Below, piece after piece: positions 14,943 to 20,959 of a stretch of DNA of 20,959 bases. The first letter of the stretch is position 1; every line of letters starts with the position of its first letter. The notes beneath the pieces are model-generated. The model did no database searches. It saw nothing but the letters and a program-made list of their open reading frames with translations, and was not told the origin of the DNA. The DNA is taken from NCBI GenBank assembly GCA_002360455.1, contig DEQQ01000072.1, positions 1 to 20,959 of the forward strand, given 5' to 3'. Made by a program: the position numbers and the translations under genes. This stretch comes from Saprospiraceae bacterium UBA3362. Its GTDB lineage: Bacteria > Bacteroidota > Bacteroidia > Chitinophagales > Saprospiraceae.

Positions 14943-15884
14943 TTATTGGATTTTATAATCCATAGCAATTGAGCGATATCCAGCAAAAATGCCAAGTCCA
15001 CCTTTGATATTGCTGTAGCTGGAGACAGATTCAAGAATAGGTAATGTCCCTGTTTGAGCTTGATATTGTAGGGTGATCGCTCGGAAGTATTTATAATAAT
15101 CCTCAGAAACGGATCTTATTTCTGCTTTAATTTGAATAAATTTTTCTTCATTTAAATCAATTGTATTCTTAGTGCGCAATAAATAGTCCAACTTGATTGG
15201 TCCGTTTCGAAAAAAATGATCATCCACCAATACGCCAGGTTCATGCTGCAGTATTAATTGGCCACGTTCATTGCTGTTAGAAAAAAAGACATCAAGGGGA
15301 GGGAGAATTTCCGACAAATCAATTTCATACATCCCACTTATTTTATTTTTTGTATATCTTACTTTGTAAAAAACCAAATGATAATAATTCTGAACATCGG
15401 GTTCAGGATCATTCCATTCTAAATGGATCTCAGCACTGTGTTTTGTTTTATTCTGCAACACATTAACCGGTTTGATGCTATGCTTGACATCAAGCTTGAC
15501 CTCTTTAGGAAGTTTTGTTTCACTCGTTAAAATAAGATTACTGTCTATGGAACAAAACAACTTGTACTCATTTGTAGGTGATTCTTTCCATTTGGAATTC
15601 AAAAATTGAGAACTGAAATTTGTAGAAACAGATGGACGAAAATAATATAGGCTATCTGAGAAAAAACTAAAAAGAAAACGATCATTGATTTTTTCTGAGA
15701 TACTATCTTCAGGATCGACTACATCACCAATATTGGCTATGATTGATTTTCCGGGTTCAAATAAACATAGTATACGATACTTTTCAGCAAGGGGAGGATC
15801 AGGAGCAACCCAGTCATAATCTGTTCTGCACGACGAATGCAGCACCAAAAGATATAATAAAACAAAATAGATTTTCCTAATCAT
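14943..15884 (-). CDS. DUF4249-family lipoprotein linked to a TonB-dependent receptor
   Basis: A 313-residue predicted outer-membrane-associated lipoprotein. The signal (MIRKIYFVLLYLLVLHSSC) ends in Cys19; His at -3 makes the lipobox atypical. The body is beta-rich, and the end VSSYSNIKGGLGIFAGY (about residues 288-304) is the clearest DUF4249 hallmark. Proteins of this domain commonly follow TonB-dependent receptors in Bacteroidota and probably help capture substrate at the surface, as SusD does for SusC; no biochemical function is established that I know of. It lies 76 bp downstream of the receptor gene on the same strand. A palindrome-embedded promoter in that gap could uncouple it from the operon. 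Confidence 0.82.
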   Translation of the reverse strand: MIRKIYFVLLYLLVLHSSCRTDYDWVAPDPPLAEKYRILCLFEPGKSIIANIGDVVDPEDSISEKINDRFLFSFFSDSLYYFRPSVSTNFSSQFLNSKWKESPTNEYKLFCSIDSNLILTSETKLPKEVKLDVKHSIKPVNVLQNKTKHSAEIHLEWNDPEPDVQNYYHLVFYKVRYTKNKISGMYEIDLSEILPPLDVFFSNSNERGQLILQHEPGVLVDDHFFRNGPIKLDYLLRTKNTIDLNEEKFIQIKAEIRSVSEDYYKYFRAITLQYQAQTGTLPILESVSSYSNIKGGLGIFAGYRSIAMDYKIQ

Positions 15885-15898
15885 TCTCTAATTTCAAA

Positions 15899-15928
15899 CA
15901 AAGTTAAAATTAACTTTCTTATTTCAAA
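15899..15928 (-). promoter_or_regulatory. Promoter of the DUF4249 gene, overlapping a perfect palindrome
   Basis: On the minus strand TTTG (15928-15925), an 18-bp spacer and TAACTTTG (15906-15899) fit the Bacteroidota consensus very well. The -7 element lies inside a perfect palindrome: AAAGTTAA (15900-15907), two bases, TTAACTTT (15910-15917). The palindrome could be an operator or an RNA hairpin in the read-through transcript. The predicted start is near 15892, leaving a leader of under 10 bases. Confidence 0.65.
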
Positions 15929-15960
15929 GACATTTTTCAGAGAATAAAAAATATAAAATA

Positions 15961-18651
15961 TTATTTATGTGTATTAAATTGATTTATAATTACTTTGTAA
16001 GAAATTGACGGCAAAATTGGCAGTAAATTAACTTGTTTAAATTGATCCGCATCTGGCAATGATGGATTTGGTTTTAGCTCCAAGAAAATGGGATTTCTCC
16101 TATTCAGTGCGTTATAAACTCCAAAATAAAATTCATGTGCACCCCAAGATTTCTTGATATTGTATCGTATTCCTAAATCCAAATGAGCTAAATACGGTAA
16201 AGTAAAATCATTGATATTATCGTAAACAAATATTTTGTCCACCAGCTGTCCATTCTCAAAACTGATGTAATTGTATTTGCCCTTTGGAATATTACTCGGA
16301 CTGCCTGAGGCAATTTCTCCACCAACTAGGAGACTCAGTTCATCCGATATTTGAATTTGATAATTACACTTGAACTGATGCGGTCTAGCATATTTAAATC
16401 TAAAACTATGACCATCATTTAGTTGATCAAATATTCTTGTAGATTGGCTAAAGTGATAGTTTATACTTAATGTAGAGCGCCTAAAATTCTTGTCAAATTG
16501 CAATTCAATTCCTTTGGATTCACCTTTACCTGTAATGAAAAATTCTTTCCAAAAATCCTGTTCGTCCAAAATAAATCGTGTCCCTTCTTTGATGTGGACA
16601 AGGTCTGAAAAATATTTTAAGTAGGCATTAAGTCTAATGAAATTGGATTCTTTGATTTGAATACTGGTGTATGTGCTGAATTGATTAGATTTTTGTGGTT
16701 TTAATCCGGAATCTGCTGGAATCCATAAATCAGTTGGCAGTCCTAATCCATTAGAGCTGATCAGATGGTTGATCTGTTCATTACGATCATACGAAATTCC
16801 AAATTTCAATTGATCTGACAAATTACAGTTGAAAGAAACCCTTGGTTGCGCCGAAAAAAAAGTAGTTTGATCTGCAAAAAGATAAGAAAATCGCGTTCCA
16901 ATTTTGAGCTGAAATAGCTCATTGAATTTATATTCATCTTCAACAAAACAAACTTGCTGTAACAACTTCGAACTGTTTTTGGTGAGGATAGAATCTAAGG
17001 GCTTAGGATTGAAGGAGATTAGGTCATGAATTAATCCACTTCGCTCATTGTAACTGTAAATTCCCGGCTTGTAAGATTGGTGGTGAAACGAAATTCCAAA
17101 TTTGATGTTGTTCGAATTTCCGGTTTTCCAATCAATAGTGTGAATTGTGCCATAGTCAATGATATTGGAATAAAAAGAATTTGCTTTGATCAAAGAATCT
17201 ATTCGGATCGAGTTTTGTGTTAACAAAAATCCGTCTAAAGTTTCAAAGCCACTATTAAATTCACTGCGATAGGCTACACTCTTTAAAAATACATTTTTTG
17301 CAAGAGATGTGTTGAGTCTTATACTGCTTAGATGATTCCTCCAGTTTAATTTCGAAAATTTTCGGTTCGTGCTGTGTACATCCAAATCAGTTGTAAGAAA
17401 TAAGTCGTCATTATTGTATAAATCTTTTCCTCTATAGTAACTTAAATATATTCGGGTCTTTGGGCTCAAGGTCCAATTGATTTTAGTGTTTATATCATAA
17501 AAGTAATAATTTGTAACACCAATTTTTCCGGCATCATTTTTAAAGAACGATGTTATATTTTTAAGAAAAGGATCAATCAGTGTTCTTCTGGTCGAAAAAT
17601 AAAACCCTAATTTATTTTTGAAGATAGGCCCATTGAATGAAAATTTTCCACTCAACAATCCAATTTGAGCTTGCCCGCTCCAATGGCTTAGACTTCCTTC
17701 TTTTGTGTAAATATCTGTAACACTTGATAGCCTCCCTCCATACTGACTTGAAAACCGTTCTTTGTAAAATTGAACATTTCGAATTGCATCAACATCAACT
17801 ATGCTCAATAGACCAATTGCATGAGAGCTATAGAAGATAGGAACATCATCAATTAGAATTTGGTTTTGATCGTAAGATCCACCGCGAACATTCATTCCTC
17901 CAAATCCATCGGCACCAGAACTGATTCCACTCAATGTGCTTATAGATCTGAATAAGTCTTGATCACTAAATGCAGTTGGATTTCGTTTTATAAATGCAGA
18001 GCTAACGGTTCCGGATTCTTCGACATACATCGCAGAGGGTTGCCCTGATTTGTCGGTTACTGTAATTAAAGGTAAAGTGTTGGAAGGTTTTAAATAAATG
18101 TTGTAATAAATATTTGTCTTTGTATTTATCTTGATAGTCTTCGCTTCATATCCAAGATAACTAATTTTCAATTCTGCCAATTCATGTTTAGACAATAAAG
18201 TAAAATATCCATATTCATTTGTATAAACAGCAGTTTGATTTGTTTTGTCATAAATGTGAGCATAACTTAAAAGTTCTTTGGTTAAACTGTCAGCAACTCT
18301 TCCGTAAATTTTATAAATTTTTAGTCGATTTAATTTTTTTGAATAAATAACGATCTGATCATCCGTTATTACTTTATATCCTAGCTCAAATTGACCAAGT
18401 ATATCATCAAAAAATTGCAATAGGTTTTTGTCTTTATTATAGGGTGGAAGGTGAAATTGTTCTACAATTTTTTGATCAAAGCTGATATTAACACCGGAGT
18501 TTTTACTTACAACGGTGATAATTTGATCTAATCTATTATTAGAAAATTTAAAGTTATAAATTTTTTCTAAAGGAGAATTACTTTGCCCGTTTAAGCAATT
18601 TGAGAGTAAATCAATAAGTAAAACTAAGAAGAAATTAATCCCAATCTTCAT
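15961..18651 (-). CDS. STN-containing TonB-dependent receptor (surface signalling type)
   Basis: Outer membrane receptor of 896 residues. Signal peptide about 1-23 (ending LNGQ). An STN (secretin/TonB short N-terminal) domain spans about 33-104; in FecA-type receptors it contacts the anti-sigma factor in the periplasm. A carboxypeptidase-regulatory-like domain (about 114-190, IYGRVADSLTKELLSYAHIY, TNEYGYFTLL, YLGYEAKTI) precedes the plug (about 215-320), with MNVRGGSYDQNQILIDDVPIF (253-273) and the YKERFSSQYGGRLSSVTDI block (296-314). The barrel fills the rest; no clear terminal aromatic is present (ends QFNTHK). The gene is 36 bp downstream of the FecR-like gene and followed by a DUF4249 lipoprotein, not a SusD, so polysaccharide uptake is not implied. 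Ligand unknown. Confidence 0.9.
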   Translation of the reverse strand: MKIGINFFLVLLIDLLSNCLNGQSNSPLEKIYNFKFSNNRLDQIITVVSKNSGVNISFDQKIVEQFHLPPYNKDKNLLQFFDDILGQFELGYKVITDDQIVIYSKKLNRLKIYKIYGRVADSLTKELLSYAHIYDKTNQTAVYTNEYGYFTLLSKHELAELKISYLGYEAKTIKINTKTNIYYNIYLKPSNTLPLITVTDKSGQPSAMYVEESGTVSSAFIKRNPTAFSDQDLFRSISTLSGISSGADGFGGMNVRGGSYDQNQILIDDVPIFYSSHAIGLLSIVDVDAIRNVQFYKERFSSQYGGRLSSVTDIYTKEGSLSHWSGQAQIGLLSGKFSFNGPIFKNKLGFYFSTRRTLIDPFLKNITSFFKNDAGKIGVTNYYFYDINTKINWTLSPKTRIYLSYYRGKDLYNNDDLFLTTDLDVHSTNRKFSKLNWRNHLSSIRLNTSLAKNVFLKSVAYRSEFNSGFETLDGFLLTQNSIRIDSLIKANSFYSNIIDYGTIHTIDWKTGNSNNIKFGISFHHQSYKPGIYSYNERSGLIHDLISFNPKPLDSILTKNSSKLLQQVCFVEDEYKFNELFQLKIGTRFSYLFADQTTFFSAQPRVSFNCNLSDQLKFGISYDRNEQINHLISSNGLGLPTDLWIPADSGLKPQKSNQFSTYTSIQIKESNFIRLNAYLKYFSDLVHIKEGTRFILDEQDFWKEFFITGKGESKGIELQFDKNFRRSTLSINYHFSQSTRIFDQLNDGHSFRFKYARPHQFKCNYQIQISDELSLLVGGEIASGSPSNIPKGKYNYISFENGQLVDKIFVYDNINDFTLPYLAHLDLGIRYNIKKSWGAHEFYFGVYNALNRRNPIFLELKPNPSLPDADQFKQVNLLPILPSISYKVIINQFNTHK

Positions 18652-18687
18652 TTTGTGTAACCATACTTCAATTAGTAAAAGTAATGA

Positions 18688-19674
18688 TTACTCGCAATTT
18701 CCGTCAATAATATATGTATTATCTTGATTTTTAGAGTATTGCAAGTTGAAAGTCTTGCAAATAATAGAAAGAGATTGTATAATATTGCCTCCTTTGCTAA
18801 GATCCAAAGGAGAGGTAAATCTGAGTTTATATAGGCATTCTTTGCCTAAGCTAATATTTGCGCTATAGTATTTGGATAAATCTTTGCATACTTCAGACAA
18901 TTCCGTATTATTGAATTGAAGCACATTGGTATGCCATGCTATCTCATTAAAATCTTGTTCATCTCTTACTTCCAGATTGCTATACTTGATTTTGATTTTC
19001 TGATTCACTATAGCATCGACTGATTTTGAATCTTTAGTTGTAAATCTTACATGACCTTCAGTAACTGTTATTTCTTCAAGGGATGAAGAAGAAAGAACAT
19101 TAAACTTTGTTCCTAAAACTTCTATGTTTCCTGAAGCCAAACGAACTATGAATTTTCTTTGAGGATCTTTTGCCACTTCAAAGTAAGCTTCGCCTTTTAG
19201 CTCTAGTTTTCTTTCCGTGGAACGAGAGAAGTCTTCAACATTCAAAGAAGAATTAGAGTTTAAAAAAACCAATGTGCCGTCTTCAAGTTTGATTTGTTTC
19301 TTTTCTCTATTGCTTGTAGCAAAAGATTGTATCTGAGGTTCTGACTTAAAGAAGTAAATACTGCCTATACAAATAGCTATTAAAACTGAAGCGGCAACAG
19401 CATACCGAAGAAGTGAGGATGGTTTCATTCTCAAACGTCTCACTTCCTCGGTCTGTGTTGGTTTCTGAATTTTCAAACTTAACTTTGTAAATGCCTTTTC
19501 TGTGTTTACTGCTTGAGGCAGTTTTAATTCCGAACTTTTTCTCCAAATTTGTTCTAGAGCTTGAAATTCTTCCAAATTTTCAGGAGTTGCATTTATCCAT
19601 TCATTAAATAGCAATTCCTCAGCCTGATTAAGCTGATTCGCAAGTTTTTTATGAATTAATAAATACTGGTTCAT
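18688..19674 (-). CDS. FecR-like anti-sigma factor with DUF4974 domain
   Basis: Inner-membrane anti-sigma factor of about 328 residues. The ATG at 19674 (MNQYLLIHKKLANQL) is preferred, because a start at 19731 would overlap the sigma gene and add 19 residues unlike the family. The cytoplasmic N-terminal domain (about 1-80) has helices rich in Glu/Leu, with ELLFNEWINATPENLEEFQ. One membrane helix is at about 88-109. Periplasmically there is a FecR domain (about 118-209; KKQIKLEDGTLVFLNSNSSL, GEAYFEVAKDP, VTEGHVRF) and a C-terminal DUF4974 domain (about 252-323). It sits between its sigma factor and the receptor. Expected role: hold the sigma factor until the receptor signals. The DUF4974 sequence resembles the receptor STN domain. 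Confidence 0.9.
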   Translation of the reverse strand: MNQYLLIHKKLANQLNQAEELLFNEWINATPENLEEFQALEQIWRKSSELKLPQAVNTEKAFTKLSLKIQKPTQTEEVRRLRMKPSSLLRYAVAASVLIAICIGSIYFFKSEPQIQSFATSNREKKQIKLEDGTLVFLNSNSSLNVEDFSRSTERKLELKGEAYFEVAKDPQRKFIVRLASGNIEVLGTKFNVLSSSSLEEITVTEGHVRFTTKDSKSVDAIVNQKIKIKYSNLEVRDEQDFNEIAWHTNVLQFNNTELSEVCKDLSKYYSANISLGKECLYKLRFTSPLDLSKGGNIIQSLSIICKTFNLQYSKNQDNTYIIDGNCE

Positions 19675-19717
19675 TGTATGATAACTATTAATAAGACAAT
19701 GGAAAGTTACAAAACCC

Positions 19718-20275
19718 CTATTCGAATTCAAAATATTTAGCTTTATTTCTTAAAATTTTTAAAGCTTTACTTACTTGGTGCTCTACAGTCTTTATAGAAA
19801 TGCCCAGTTCATTGGCTATATCAGCATAGGATTTTTCTTCGAACTTGCTCAGAGTGAATACGATACGACATTTTTCAGGAAGTTCTTCGATTGCTTTCTG
19901 AATGTGCAAAAGCTTTTGTTCTTTTTCTGCTTGTGTTTTGTAAAATTCTTGGTCTTCAGGTACATCAACCCCGTCAATGCTATCAAAACTCAATTTTTTG
20001 GACTTAAGAAGATTGAGAGTTCTGTTGTAGGCAGATTTAAATAAATAGGCTTTTAAATTGGTTACCTTTTCTAGCTGATTTCTTTTTTGCCAGAGTTCTA
20101 AGAATAGCTCCTGTACGAGATCTTCAGCCTGAGATTGGTCGAATATAATCTGATAAACTTTCAGAACTAATGCCTCATAATACATTCTGAAAGCAGCCTT
20201 TAGCCCATTTTCATCCCCATTTCTTAATGAGATGAGTATGTCTAATTCAGAATCATTTCGAGAGTTTTCAAACAT
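19718..20275 (-). CDS. ECF-type RNA polymerase sigma factor (Bacteroidota FecI-like family)
   Basis: A 185-residue group IV sigma factor of the Bacteroidota family that pairs with FecR-like proteins. Region 2 spans about 24-90, including AEDLVQELFLELWQKR (50-65), which binds core polymerase and the -10 DNA. Region 4 spans about 125-175, with the helix-turn-helix SYADIANELGISIKTVEHQ (149-167). It is the first gene of the sigma/FecR/TonB-receptor/DUF4249 run; the stop is 43 bp before the preferred FecR start. A promoter-like sequence upstream is so close that the mRNA would be nearly leaderless from ATG 20275. The next in-frame Met (31) would remove part of region 2, so 20275 is kept. Confidence 0.93.
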   Translation of the reverse strand: MFENSRNDSELDILISLRNGDENGLKAAFRMYYEALVLKVYQIIFDQSQAEDLVQELFLELWQKRNQLEKVTNLKAYLFKSAYNRTLNLLKSKKLSFDSIDGVDVPEDQEFYKTQAEKEQKLLHIQKAIEELPEKCRIVFTLSKFEEKSYADIANELGISIKTVEHQVSKALKILRNKAKYFEFE

Positions 20276-20279
20276 TGGA

Positions 20280-20308
20280 CAAAATTAATTAGAACTGTTC
20301 ATTTACAA
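20280..20308 (-). promoter_or_regulatory. Putative promoter of the ECF sigma gene
   Basis: On the minus strand TTG (20308-20306), an 18-bp spacer and TAATTTTG (20287-20280) match the housekeeping consensus. The -7 element ends only 4 bases before the ATG, so transcription would begin at or next to the start codon. Confidence 0.5.
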
Positions 20309-20342
20309 TGATTAGCTTTATGGTATAATTCAAATTATTTAT

Positions 20343-20959
20343 ATGAAAACAAAATTATTGTTGCCAAATGCATTGATAATCATAACATTAGCCTCTGTTT
20401 TAGTCATTAGCGCTTGCAAGCAAAAAAACCAAAAAGAGGAGGCTGTAATGGCTGCTCAAGTTTTTTCTACGGAGCCTATGAGCAGCTCCCCTGAGTATTC
20501 TGACGCAGGTATTCAGTCCATGGACTACCGTGATGGAAAATTTAATTTTTCAATTTCTGGTAGCTCTTACGCTCTTGGTGTCCAAACCTCGGATGCTCCA
20601 GCCAAAACTTGTGCTAATTCTGATAAAGGGCAGCATATTCATCTTATTATAGATGACAAACCCTATGAGGCCAAATATGAACCTCAATTTTCTTATAAAG
20701 TGGCGGATGGCAGTCATTATGTAATGGCTTTTTTGTCCAGATCCTATCATGAAAGCATCAAATCTCCAAAGGCTCACGTGTTGGTGAAGGCAGAAATAAA
20801 AGATTCTGGGTTTGTAAAAGTTGAGCCTGTTACAGCTCCTATGTTGTTTTATAGCAGGCCCAAAGGAATTTATATTGGCAAAGATGCTCAAAATGTCATG
20901 TTGGATTTCTATCTATCCAATTGCAATTTAGGGAATCAATACAAAGTAAAGGCAGAAGT
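20343..20959 (+). CDS. Hypothetical lipoprotein with GQHIH motif (3' part beyond right edge)
   Basis: About 205 residues are visible from ATG 20343 and the frame stays open to the window edge. The signal is MKTKLLLPNALIITLASVL followed by VISAC, with Cys24 as the lipidation site. A Gln/Lys/Glu-rich linker and a low-complexity Ser/Met region (about 35-60) precede a beta-rich domain with KGQHIHLIIDDKPYEAKY (about 94-111), DGSHYVMAFLSRSYHESIK (about 121-139) and a following segment with KAHVLVKAEI. The paired His-containing strands loosely resemble DUF4399-like small beta domains of Bacteroidota, but I cannot confirm the family. The gene is divergent from the ECF sigma gene with 67 bp between them, so the two may share control. 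Function unknown. Confidence 0.8.
   Translation, partial: MKTKLLLPNALIIITLASVLVISACKQKNQKEEAVMAAQVFSTEPMSSSPEYSDAGIQSMDYRDGKFNFSISGSSYALGVQTSDAPAKTCANSDKGQHIHLIIDDKPYEAKYEPQFSYKVADGSHYVMAFLSRSYHESIKSPKAHVLVKAEIKDSGFVKVEPVTAPMLFYSRPKGIYIGKDAQNVMLDFYLSNCNLGNQYKVKAE

Noticed and set aside
19675..19731. Longer start of the FecR-like protein overlapping the sigma gene
   Set aside because: The 19 extra residues do not look like the helical N-terminus of the family; ATG 19674 gives the typical beginning. A 14-base coupled overlap cannot be fully excluded.

Overview
The window comes from an AT-rich member of the Bacteroidota. The evidence is the TAnnTTTG-type promoter elements, the absence of Shine-Dalgarno sequences, a secreted protein with SprB-type repeats and a type IX secretion (T9SS) C-terminal domain, a Bacteroidota-type sigma/FecR/TonB-receptor/DUF4249 cluster, and an Mpl ligase and CcmE of the Bacteroidota kind. 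A Saprospiria- or Chitinophagia-like relative is plausible, but I cannot fix the taxon from sequence alone. Most of the window is core chromosome. I see no transposase, integrase, phage gene or CRISPR array.

Layout. 1-1007 (minus): cytochrome c maturation genes ccmE and a 5' part of ccmF that runs off the left edge. 1008-1403: an intergenic region with an unusual GC-rich, multi-hairpin element (1144-1245). 1404-3458 (plus): a degenerate FtsE-like ABC ATPase and ffh (SRP GTPase). 3606-6059 (plus): a large T9SS-exported protein with an N-terminal thioredoxin-like domain, three SprB-like repeats, Ig-like modules and a PKD domain. It meets tail to tail, with a 3-bp overlap, the minus-strand mnmD-like tRNA methyltransferase (6056-6709). 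6772-6936 (minus): an unreported 54-residue lipoprotein with its own terminator. 7042-8391 (plus): the murein-recycling ligase mpl. 8670-11993 (plus): an Oar-like TonB-dependent receptor with a promoter and a strong terminator.

12308-12920 (minus): rpmI-rplT, without infC next to it. 13101-14291 (plus): kbl, followed by tRNA-Ala(GGC). 14810-14894 (minus): tRNA-Ser(UGA). 14943-20275 (minus): a trans-envelope signalling locus made of an ECF sigma factor, a FecR-like anti-sigma factor, an STN-containing TonB-dependent receptor and a DUF4249 lipoprotein. By analogy with FecIR-FecA systems, ligand binding at the receptor would be passed through its periplasmic STN domain to FecR, releasing the sigma factor to transcribe the locus. 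The DUF4249 gene also has a good housekeeping-type promoter of its own inside a perfect palindrome. Divergent from the sigma gene, a lipoprotein gene with a GQHIH motif runs off the right edge.

The points most worth following are the multi-hairpin element, the cysteine-type CcmE, the ABC ATPase that has lost catalytic residues, the thioredoxin/SprB/T9SS fusion, the mini-lipoprotein, and the similarity between the anti-sigma C-terminus and the receptor STN domain.
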